Assembly (NCBI GenBank): GCA_920105625.2
Contig: OV050031.1
Location: forward strand, 85,817,995-85,881,994
From: Clusia tigrina
Taxonomy: Eukaryota; Arthropoda; Insecta; Diptera; Clusiidae
Direction of reading: 5' to 3'
Length of the DNA: 64,000 nt
Of the stretch, positions 38,401-48,727 are shown in pieces. The notes under the pieces were generated by a model that made no database searches, was not told the DNA's origin, and was given only the letters and a program-made list of their open reading frames with translations. Each line of letters starts with the position of its first letter. Within the stretch, counting starts at the first letter, position 1. The translations under genes and the position numbers were made by a program.

Positions 38401-39831
38401 GCCTATATCTACCCTATCTGCCTCAGTCGGCGTCTCAGCCTCTGTCAGAGTCTCTGTAGGCGTCTCAGTTGTTGCCGCTGTCGATTGGTGGATATGCTGC
38501 CTTCTCTATGCGTATATCTGCCCCTACCTGCCTCAGTCGGCATCTCAGTCGGCGTCGCAGCCTCTACCAGCATCTCTGTAGGCGTCTCAGTTGTTGCCGC
38601 TGTCGATTGGAGGGTCTGCTGCGTCTCTATGCCAATATCTACCCCTACCTGCCTCAGTCGGCGTCACAGTAGGCTTCTCAGCCTCTGTCAGCGTCTCTGT
38701 GGGTGTATCAGTCACTGCCGCTATCGATTGGGGGGTCTGCTGCCTTCTCTATGCTTATATCTACCCTTATCTGCATCAGTCGTCGTCTCAGTCGGCGTCG
38801 CAGCCCCTGTCAGCGTCTCTGAAAGCGTCTCAGTCGCGGCCGCTGTTTATTGGGGTGTCTGCTGCCTTCTCTATGCCTATATCTACCCCTATCTGCCTCA
38901 GTCGGCGTCTCTGTCGGCGTCGCAGCCTCTGTCAGCGTCTCTGTAGGCGTCTCAGTCGCTGCCGCTGTCGATTGGGGGGTCTGCTGCCTTCTCTATGGCA
39001 ATATCTGCCCCTCTCTGCCTCAGTCGGGGTCTCAGTCGGCGTCGCAGCCTCTGTCAGCGTCTCTGTAGGCGTCTCGGTCGCTGCCGATGTCGATTGGGGG
39101 GGTATTATGCCTTCTCTATGCCAATATCTACCCTTGTCTGCCTTATTCGGCGTCTCAGTCGGCGTCGCAGCCTCTGTCCGCGTCTCTATAGGCGTCTCAG
39201 CCGCTGCCTCTGTCGATTGGGGGGTCTGCCACCTTCTCTATGCCTATATCTACCCATATATGCCTCAGTCGGCGTCTCAGTCGGCGTCGCAGCCTCTGTC
39301 AGTGTCTCTGTAGGCGTCTCAGTCGCTGCCGCTGTCGATTGGGGGGTCCGCTGCTTTCTCTTTGCCTATATTTACCTCTATCTGCCTCAGTCGGCGTCGC
39401 AGCCTCTATCAGCGTCTCTGTAGGCGTCTCAGTTGTTGCCGCTGTCGATTGGGTTGTCTGCTGCCTTCTCTATGCCCATGTCAAAACATCTCTGCCTCAG
39501 GCGGCGTCTCAGTCGGCGTCGCAGCCTCTTGTCAGCGTCTCTGTAGGGATCTCAGTCGTTGCTGCTGTAGATTGGGGGGGCTGCTGCCTTCTCTATGCCT
39601 ATATCTACCCCTACCTGCCTCAGTCGCCGCCACAGTCGGCTTCGCAGCCTCTTGTCAGCGTCTCTGTAGGGATCTCAGTCGTTGCTGCTGTCGATTGGGG
39701 GGGCTGATGCCTTCTCTATGCCTATATCTACCCCTACCTGCCTCAGTTGGCGTCACAGTCGGCTTCTCAGCCTCTGTCAGCGTCACTGTAGGCGTCTCAG
39801 CCGCTGCCTCTGTCGATTGGGGGGTCTGCCA
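32472..39831 (+). repeat. Large tandem duplicate, copy 2 (7360 bp)
   Basis: This copy lacks the nested 1646-bp repeat and has the 104 bp missing from copy 1, so it probably represents the ancestral form. It ends near 39831-39855, after which the sequence continues like 6830 onward instead of starting a third copy. Confidence 0.88.
36789..38204 (+). repeat. Higher-order cassette, copy 6
   Basis: Tag 1 is at 36789 and tag 2 at 38186, a distance of 1397 bp. The offset to copy 5 is 7256 across the whole cassette. The sequence after tag 2 is intact here, in contrast to the 104-bp deletion in copy 5. Confidence 0.85.
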
Positions 39832-42023
39832 CCTTCTCTATGCCTATATCTACCCATATATGCCTCAGTCGGCATCTCAGTCGGCGTCGCAGCCTCTGTC
39901 AGCGTCTCTGTAGGCGTCTCATTTGCTGCCGCTGTCGATTGGGGGGTCTGCTGCCTTCTCTATGCCTAAGTCTACCCCTCTCAGCCTCAGCCAGCGTCTC
40001 AGTCGGCGTCACAGCCTCTGTCAGCGTCTCTGTAGGCGTCTCAATCGCTGCCGCCGTCGATTGGGGTCTGCTGCAGTCTATGCAAATATCTACCCCTATC
40101 TGCCTCAGTCGGCGTCGCAGCCTCTGTCAGCGTCTCTGTAGGCGTCTCAGTCCCTCTCGCTGTCGATTGGGGGACTTCTGCCTTATGTATGCCTATATCT
40201 ACCCCTATCTGTTTCAGTCGGCGTCTCAGTCGGCGTCGCAGTCTCTGTCAGCGTCTCTGTAGGCGTCTCAGTCCCTGCCGCTGTCGATTGGGGGGACTTC
40301 TGCCTTCTGTATGCCTATATCTACCCCTATCTGCCTCATTCGGCATCTCAGTCGGCGTTGCAGCCTCTGTCAGCGTCTCTATAGGCGACTCAGTCGCTGC
40401 CGCTGTTGATTGGGGGGTCTGCTGCCTTATGTATGCCTATATCTACCCCTATCTGCCTCAGTCGGCATCTCAGTCGGCGTCGCAGCCTCTATCAGCGTCT
40501 CTGTAGGCGTCTCAGTTGTTGCCGCTGTCGATTGGTCGATCTGCTGCTTTCTCTATGCGTATATCTACCCCTACCTGCCTCAGTCGGCGTCACAGTCGGC
40601 TAAGCAGCCTCTTGCCAGCGTCTCTGTAGGGATGTCAGTCGTTGCCGCTGTCGATTGGGGGGTCTGCTGCCTTCTCTATGTCAATATCTACCCTATCTGC
40701 CTCAGTCGGCGTCTCAGCCTCTGTCAGAGTCTCTCTAGGCGTCTCAGTCGCTGCCGCTGTCGATTGGGGGGTCTGCTGCCTTCTGTATGCCTATATCTAC
40801 CCCTATCTGCCTCAGTCGGCATCTCAGTCGGCGTCGCAGCCTCTACCAGCATCTCTGTAGGCGTCTCAGTTGTTGCCGCTGTCGATTGGAGGGTCTGCTG
40901 CGTCTCTATGCCTATATCTACCCCTATCTGCCTCAGTCGGCGTCAGAGTCGGCTTGTCTGCCTCTGTCAGCGTCTCTGTAGGTGTCTCAGTCGCTGCCAC
41001 TGTCGATTGGGGGGTCTGCTGCCTTCTCTATGGCAATATCTACCCCTATCTGCCTCAGTCGGCGTCGCAGCCTCTGTCAGCGTCTCTGTAGGCGTTTCAG
41101 TTGTTGCCGCTGTCGATTGGTTGGTCAGCTGCCTTCTCTATGCCTATATCTACCACCACCTGCCTCAGTCGGCGTCACAGTCGGCTTCGTGGCCTCTGTC
41201 AGCGTCTCTGTAGGCGTGTCTGTAGGCGTCTCAGCCGCTGCCGCTGTCGATTGGGGGTTCTGCAGCGTTCTCTATGCCTATATCTACCCCTATCTGCCTC
41301 AGTCGGCGTCTCAGTCGAAGTCGCAGCCTCTGTCGGCGTCTTTGTAGGCGCCTCAGTCGCTGCCGCTGTCGATTGGGGGCTCTGCTGCCTTCTCTATGCC
41401 TGTATCTACCCTTATCTGCCTCAGTCGGCGTCTCAGTCGGCGTCGCTGCCTCTGTCAGCCTCTCTGAATGTGTCTCAGTCGCTGCCGCTGTCGATTGGGG
41501 GGTTTGCTGCCTTCTCTATGTCAATATCTACCCTATCTGCCTCAGTCGGCGTCTCAGCCTCTGTCAGAGTTTCTGTAGGCGTCTCAGTTGTTGCCGCTGT
41601 CGATTGGGTTGTCTGCTGCCTTCTCTATGCCTATGTCTAACCATCTCTGCCTCAGTCGGTGTCTCAGTCGGCGTTGCAGCCTCTGTTAGCGTCGCAGACT
41701 CTTTCAGCGTCGCAGCCTCTGTCAGCGTCTCTGAAGGCGTCTCAGTCGCTGCCGCTGTCGACAGGGGGTCTGCTGCCTTCTCTATGCCTATATCTACCCC
41801 TACCTGCCTCAGTCGGCGTCAGAGTCGGCTTGTCTGCCTCTGTCAGCGTCTCTGTAGGTGTCTCAGTCGCTGCCACTGTCGAGTGGGGGGTCTGCTGCCT
41901 TCTCTATGCCTCTGTCAGCGTCGCAGCCTCTGTCAGCGTCTCTGTAGGCGTCTCAGTCGCTGCCGCTGTCGACTGGGGGTCTGCTACCTTCTCTATGCCT
42001 ATATCTACCCCTACCTGCCTCAG
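39710..42023 (+). repeat. Distant segmental duplicate (33-kb offset), copy 2
   Basis: This is the partner of 6700-9012. It begins near the right end of the 7.36-kb tandem duplicate, so it shows what lies downstream of that block. Most of the roughly 2.3 kb matches with only scattered substitutions. Confidence 0.8.
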
Positions 42024-42978
42024 TCGGCGTCACAGTCGGCTTCGCAGCCTCTGTCAGCGTCTCTGTAGGTGTCTCAGTCGCTGCCACTGTCGAGTGGGGG
42101 GTCTGCTGCCTTCTCTATGCCTCTCTCAGCGTCGCAGCCTCTGTCAGCTTCTCTGTAGGTGTCTCAGTCGCTGCCGCCGTCGATTGGGGGTTCTGCTGCC
42201 TTCTCTATGCCAATATCTACCACTATCTGCCTCAGTTAGCGTCTCAGTCAGGATCGCACCCTCTGTCAGCGTGTCTGTAGGCGTCTCAGTCGCTGCCGCC
42301 GTCGATTGGGGGGGTCGGCTGCCTTCTCTATGCCAATATATACTCTTATCTGCCTCAGTCGGCGTCGCAGCCTCTGTCAGCGTCTCTGTAGGCGTCTCAG
42401 TTGCTGCCGCTGTCGATTGGGAGGGTCTGCTGCCTTCTCTATGCCAATATCTACCCCTATCTGCCTCAGTTAGCGTCTCAGTCAGGGTCGCACCCTCTGT
42501 CAGCGTGTCTGTAGGCGTCTCAGTCGCTGCCGCCGTCGATTGGGGGGGTCTGCTGCCTTCTCTATGCCAATATCTACCCTTATCTGCCTCAGTCGGCGTC
42601 GCAGCCTCTGTCAGCGTCTCTGTAGGCATCTCAGTTGCTGCCGCTGTTGATTGGGGGGTCTGCTGTCTTCTCTATGCCTATATCTACCCCTGTATGGCTC
42701 AGTCGGCGTCTCAGTCGGCGTCTCAGAAGCCGTCGCAGCTTCTGTCAGCATCTCTTTTGGCGTCTCAGTCGCTGCCGCTGTCGATTGGGGGGTCTGCTGC
42801 CTTCTCTACGCCAATATCTACCCCTATCTGCCTCAGTCTGCGTCTCAGTCAGGGTCGCACCCTCTGTCAGCGTCTCTGTAGGCGTCTCAGTCGTTGCCGC
42901 TGCCGATTGGGGGTCTGCTGCCTTCTTTATGCCTATATTTATCCCTATCTGCCTCAGTCGGAGTCTTAGTCGGCATCG
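41685..42978 (+). repeat. Higher-order cassette, copy 7
   Basis: Tag 1 is at 41685 and tag 2 at 42960, a distance of 1275 bp. Its upstream flank matches 6700-9012 at an offset of about 33010, so this copy derives from a copy-2-like source. It still has the roughly 210 bp that copy 2 lacks. It is the last cassette before the gap. Confidence 0.85.
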
Positions 42979-43327
42979 CAGCCTCTGTCAGCGTCTCTGT
43001 AGGTGTTTCAGTCTCTGCCGCTGTCGATTGGGGGGTCTGGTGCCAACTGTATTCCTATATCTACCCCTATCTGCCTCAGTCGGCATCTCAGTCGGCGTCG
43101 CAGCCTCTATCAGCGTCTTTGTAGGCGTCTCAGTCGCTGCCGCTGTCGATTGGGGGGTCTGCTGCCTTCTCTATGCCTATATCTACCCTATCTGCCTCAG
43201 TCGGCGTCTCAGCCTCTGTCAGAGTCTCTGTAGGCGTCTCAGTTGTTGCCGCTGTCGATTGGTGGATATGCTGCCTTCTCTATGCGTATATCTGCCCCTA
43301 TCTGCCTCAGTCGGCATCTCAGTCGGC

Positions 43328-43527
43328 NNNNNNNNNNNNNNNNNNNNNNNNNNNNNNNNNNNNNNNNNNNNNNNNNNNNNNNNNNNNNNNNNNNNNNNNN
43401 NNNNNNNNNNNNNNNNNNNNNNNNNNNNNNNNNNNNNNNNNNNNNNNNNNNNNNNNNNNNNNNNNNNNNNNNNNNNNNNNNNNNNNNNNNNNNNNNNNNN
43501 NNNNNNNNNNNNNNNNNNNNNNNNNNN
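43328..43527. other. Assembly gap of 200 N at an orientation switch
   Basis: There are exactly 200 N. A round number like this is a placeholder used by some scaffolding programs, so the true distance is unknown. Satellite units run forward up to the last base before the gap and reverse from the first base after it. Both flanks lie in the same 12-bp tract: AGTCGGC ends the left side and ACGCCGACTGAGACG begins the right. The join may be a scaffolding orientation error or a real inversion. Confidence 0.97.
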
Positions 43528-45700
43528 ACGCCGACTGAGACGCCGACTGAGGCAGATAGGGGTAGATATAGGCCTACAGAAGGCAGCAGACCCCCCAATC
43601 AGCAGCGGCAGCGACAGAGACGCCTACAGAGATGCTGACAGAGGCTGCGACGCCGACTGAGACGCCGACTGAGGCAGATAGGGGTAGATATAGGCATAGA
43701 GAAGGCAGCAGACCCCCCAATCGACAGCGGAAGCGACTGAGACGCCTACAGAGATGCTGACAGTGGCTGCGACGCCGACTGAGGCAGGTAGGGGTAGATA
43801 TAGGCATAGAGAAGGCAGCAGACCCCCCAATCGACAGCGGCAGCGATTGAGACGCATTCAGAAACGCTGACAGTGGTTGCGACGCCGACTGAGGCAGATA
43901 AGGGTAGATATAGGTTTAGAGAAGGCATTAGACCCCCCAATCGACAGCGGCAGCGACTGAGACACCTACAGAGATGCTGGCAGAGGTTGCGAAGCCGACT
44001 GTGACGCCGACCGAGGCAGGTAGGGGCAGATATAGGCATAGAGAAGGCAGCAGACCAACCAATCGACATCGGCAACAACTGAGACGCCTACAGAGACGCT
44101 GATAGAGGCTGCGACAACGACTGAGACGCCGACTGAGGCAGAGAGGGTTAGACATAGGCAGCAGACCCCCCAATTTGACAGCGCCTGTGACTGAGACGCC
44201 TACAGAGACGCTGACAGAGGCTGCGACGCCGCCTGAGACGCCGACTGAGGCAGATAGGGATAGACATAGGCATAGAGAAGGCAGCAGACAACCCAATCGA
44301 CAGCGGCAATATCTGAGACGCCTACAGAGACGCTGACAAGAGGCTGCGACGCCGACTGAGATGCCGACTGAGGCAAATAGCGTATAGAGAAGGCAGCAGA
44401 CACCCAATCGACAGCGTCACCGACTGAGACACCTACAGAGACGCTGACAGAGGCTGAGAAGCCGACTGTGACGCCAACTAAGGCAGGTAGGGGTAGAGCT
44501 AGGCATAGAGAAGGCAGCAGACAACCCCAATCGACAGGGGCAGCGTCCAAGACGCCTACGTTGACGCTGACAGAGGCTGCGATGACGACTGAGACGCCAA
44601 CTGAGGCAGATAGGGGTAGATATAGGCATAGAGAAGGCAGCAGACCCCCCCAATCGACAGCAGCAACGACTGAGACGCTAACTGAGACGCTGACAGAGGC
44701 TGCGACGCCGACTGAGGCAGCTAGGGACTGATATAGACATAGAGAAGGCAGCAGACCCCCCAGTCAACTGCGGCAGCGACTGAGACGCCAACAGAGACGT
44801 TGACAGAGGCTGCGAAGCCGACTGAGAGGCCGACTGAGACGCTGACGGAGGCTGCGACGCCGACTGAGATGCCGACTGAGGCAGAGAGGGGTATATATTG
44901 GCATAGAGAAGGCAGCAGACCCCCCCAATCGACAGCGGCAGCGGCTGAGACACCTACAGAAACGCTGACAGAGGTTGCGACGCCGACTGAGAAACCGACT
45001 GAGGCATATAAGGGTAGATATAGGCATAGAGAAGGCAGCAGACCCACCAATCGACATCGGCAACAACTGAGACGCCGACTGGGACAGATAGGGGTATATA
45101 TTTTCATAGAGGAGGCAGAAGACCCCCCCAATCGACAGCAGCAACGACTGAGACGCCTACAGAGGCTGCGACGCCCACTGAGACGCCGACTGATGCAGAT
45201 AGGGGTAGATATTGGCTTAGAGAAGACAGCAGACCCCCCGCTCGACAGCGGCAGCGACTGACACGCCTACAGAGACGCTGACAGCGGCTGCGACGTCAAC
45301 CGAGACGCTGACTGAGACGCCGATTGAGGAAGATAGGAGTAGACATAGGCATAGAGAAGGCAGCAGACACCCCCAATCGACAGCGGCAGCGACTGAGACA
45401 CCAACAGAAACGCTGACAGAGGTTGCGACGCCGACTGAGGCAGATAAGGGTAGATATAGGCATAGAGAAGGCAGCAGACCCACCAATCGACATCGGCAAC
45501 AACTGAGATGCCTACAGAGACGTTGACGGAGGCTGCGACGCCGACTGGGACAGATAGGGGTAGATATTTTCATAGAGGAGGCAGAAGACCCCTCCAATCG
45601 ACAACAGCAACGACTGAGACGCCTACAAAGGCTGCGACGCCCACTGAGACGCCGACTGATGCAGATAGGGGTAGATATTGGCATAGACAAGACAGCAGAA

Positions 45701-45713
45701 CCCCCCCCCCCCC
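45701..45713 (-). repeat. Poly-C run, C13
   Basis: This is an expansion of the usual six-base C run next to AATCGACAGC. The paralogous site at 58441 has 15 C. Confidence 0.95.
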
Positions 45714-46056
45714 AATCGACAGCGGCAGCAACTGAGACGCCAACAGAGATGCTGACAGAGGCTCCGAAGCCGACTGTTACGCCGACTGAGACGCCGACTG
45801 AGACGCCGACTGAGACGCCGGCTGATGCAGATAGGGGTAGATATAGGCATAGAGAAGGCAGCAGACCCCCCAATCAACAGCGGCAGCGACTGAGACGCCT
45901 ACAGAGACGCTGACAGAGGCTGCGAAGCCGACTGAGACGTCGACTGAGACAGATAGGGTTAGATGTAGGCATAGAGAAGGCAGCAGACCCCCCCAATCGA
46001 CAGCGGCAGCGACTGAGACGCCTACAGAGACGCTGACAGTCGCTGCGACACCGACT

Positions 46057-46092
46057 GAGACGCCGACTGAGACGCCGACTGAGACGCCGACT
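46057..46092 (-). repeat. 12-bp tract, three copies (paralogue of 58811)
   Basis: Three copies of GAGACGCCGACT follow CACCGACT. The equivalent site in the duplicated block, at 58811, has eight copies, which accounts for a 60-bp change in offset. Confidence 0.92.
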
Positions 46093-47617
46093 GAGGCAGA
46101 TAGGGGTAGATATAATCATACAGAAGGCAGCAGGCCCCCCAATCAACAGCGGCAGCGACAGAGACGCCTGCAGAATTGCTGACAGAGGCTGCGACGCCGA
46201 CTGAGACGCCGACTGAGGCAGATAGGGGTAGATATAGGCATAGAGAAGGCAGCAGCCCCCCCATCAACAGCGGCAGCGACTGAGACGCCTACAGAGACGC
46301 TGACAGAGGCTGCGAAGCCGACTGAGGAAGATAGGAGTAGATATAGGCATACAGAAGGCAGCAGACCCCCCAATCAACAGCAGCAGCGACTGAGACGCCT
46401 ACAGAGACGCTGACAGAGTCTGCGACGCCGACTGAGACGCCGACTGAGGCAGATAGGGGTAGATATAGGCATAGATAAGGCAGCAGACCCCCCCAATCGA
46501 CAGCGGCAGCGACTGAGACGCCAACAGAGATGCTGACAGAGGCCGCGACGCCGACTGAGATGCCGACTGAGGCCGATAGGGGTAGATATAGGCATAGAGA
46601 TTTCAGCAGACCCCCCAATCAACAGCGGCAGCGACTGAGACGCCTACAGAGACGCTGACAGAGTCTGCGACGCCGACTGAGACGCCGACTGAGGCAGATA
46701 GGGGTAGATATAGGCATAGAGAAGGCAGCAGACCCCCCCAATCGACAGCCCCAGCGACTGAGACGCCTACAGAGACGCTGACAGTCGCTGCGACACCGAC
46801 TGAGATACCGACTGAGGCAGATAGGGGTAGATATAGGCATAGAGATTTCAGCAGACCCCCCAATCAACAGCGGCAGCGACTGAGACGCCTAAAGAGACGC
46901 TGACAGAGGCTGCGAAGCCGACTGAGACGTCGGCTAAGGCAGATAGGGTTAGATGTAGGCATAGAGAAGGCAGCAGACCCCCCAATCGACAGCGGCAGCG
47001 ACTGAGACGCCTACAGAGACGCTGACAGTCGCTGCGACACCGACTGAGACGCCGACTGAGACGCCGACTGAGACGCCGAATGAGGCAAATAGGGGTAGAT
47101 ATAGGCATACAGAAGGCAGCAGACCCCCCAATCAATAGCGGCAGCGACAGAGACGCCTGCAGAATTGCTGACAGAGGCTGCGACGCCAACTGAGACGCCG
47201 ACTGAGGCAGATAGGGGTAGATATAGGAAAAGAGAAGGCAGCAGCCCCCCCAATCAACAGCGGCAGCGACTGAGACGCCTACAGAGACGCTGACAGAGGC
47301 TGCGAAGCCGACTGAGACGTCGACTGAGGCAGATAGGGTTAGATGTAGGCATAGAGAAGGCAGCAGACCCCCCAATCGACAGCGGAAGCGACTGAGACGC
47401 CTACAGAGACGCTGACAGTGGTTGCGACGCCGACTGTGGCAGGTAGGAGTATATATACTCATAGAGAAGGCAGCAGACCCCCCAATCGACAGCGGCAGCG
47501 ACTGAGACACCTACAGAGACGCTGGCAGAGGCTGCGAAGCCGACCGTGACGCCGACCGAGGCAGGTAGGGGCAGATATAGGCATAGAGAAGGCAGCATAC
47601 CAACCAATCGACTTCGG

Positions 47618-48727
47618 CAACAACTGAGACGCCTACAGAGACGCTGACAGAGGCTGCGAATCCGACTGAGACGTCGACTGAGGCAGATAGGGTTAGATGT
47701 AGGCATAGAGAAGGCAGCAGACCCCCTCCCCCAATCGACAGCGGAAGCGACTGAGGCGCCTACACAGACGCTGACAGTGGCTGCGACGCCGACTGAGACG
47801 CCGACTGAGGCAGGTAGGGGTAGATATAGGCATAGAGAAGGCAGCAGACCCCCCAATCGACAGCGGCAGCGACTGAGACACCTACAGAGACGCTGGCAGA
47901 GGCTGCGAAGCCGACTGTGACGCCGACCGAGGCAGTTAGGGGCAGATATAGGCATAGAAAAGGTAGCAGACCAACCAATCCACATCTGCAACAACTGAGA
48001 CGCCTACAGAGACGCTGACAGAGGCTGCGACGACGACTGAGACGCCGACTGAGGCAGAGAGTGTTAGATGTAGGCATAGAGAAGGCAGCAGACCCCCCCC
48101 AATCGACAGCGGAAGCGACTGAGGCGCCTACCCAGACGCTGACAGTGGCTGCGACGTCGACTGAGACGCCGACTGAGGCAGGTAGGGGTAGATATAGGCA
48201 TAGAGAAGGCAGCAGACCCCCCAATCGACAGCGGCAGCGACTAAGACACCTACAGAGACGCTGGCAGAGGCTGCGAAGCCGACTGTGACGCCGACGGAGG
48301 CAGTTAGGGGCAGATATAGGCATAGAAAAGGCAGCAGACCAACCAATCCACATCTGCAACAACTGAGACGCCTACAGAGACGCTGACAGAGGCTGCGAAC
48401 CCGACTGAGACATCGACTGACGCAGATAGGGTTAGATGTAGGCATAGAGAAGGCAGCAGACCCCCCCCCCCAATCGACAGCGGAAGCGACTGAGGCGCCT
48501 ACCCAGTCGCTGACAGTGGCTGCGACGCCGACTGAGACGCCGACTGTGGCAGGTAGGGGTAGATATAGGCATAGAGAAGGCAGCAGACCCCCCAATCGAC
48601 TGCGGCAGCGACTAAGACACCTACAGAGACGCTGGCAGAGGCTGCGAAGCCGACTGTGACGCCGACGGAGGCAGTTAGGGGCAGATATATGCACAGAAAA
48701 GGCAGCAGACCAACCAATCCACATCTG
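47618..48727 (-). repeat. Three-unit higher-order repeat, three copies
   Basis: The tag CAACAACTGAG recurs at 47618, 47989, 48357 and 48728, giving periods of 371, 368 and 371 bp. Each period has three satellite units of distinct type in the same order: a GTTAGATG unit, a unit with GCGCCTAC and GACAGTGGCTGCG, and a unit with GACACCTAC and GCTGGCAGAGGC. Period differences come from C-run length. Confidence 0.88.

Larger units (their letters stand above)
1..43327 (+). repeat. Satellite array, left arm, forward orientation
   Basis: This is a continuous head-to-tail array of a unit of about 122 bp, with frequent 110-bp forms and some longer ones. From the length I estimate 350-400 units; I did not count them. 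Each unit runs from GTCTCAGTCGCTGCCGCTG through CGATTGGGGGGTCTGCTGCC, TTCTCTATGCCTATATCTAC and CCCTATCTGCCTCAGTCGGC, then a hexamer chain ending in GTCTCTGTAGGC. Unit order and orientation never change in this arm. Units differ by scattered substitutions, by 12-bp length steps and by G-run length. I saw no interrupting gene, transposon or unique sequence. The family is not one I recognise. Its role is unknown; a structural heterochromatin role is only an inference from its size and organisation. Confidence 0.97.

Noticed and set aside
23570..39831. Large duplication as an assembly artefact
   Set aside because: It is not excluded, but the two copies differ by a 1646-bp duplication, a 104-bp deletion and scattered substitutions, which a simple repeated-contig error would not produce. 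It is kept as a real feature with the check stated.
1..43327. CRISPR array
   Set aside because: The units are far longer than CRISPR repeats, and there are no unique spacers of constant size between conserved repeats, no leader and no cas genes. The whole unit repeats.
43100..43800. Perfect palindrome or hairpin centred on the gap
   Set aside because: The flanks match only at family level. The left flank has variants such as GATATGCTGCC and GCGTATATCTGCC that the reverse complement of the right flank lacks, so they are not inverted copies of each other.
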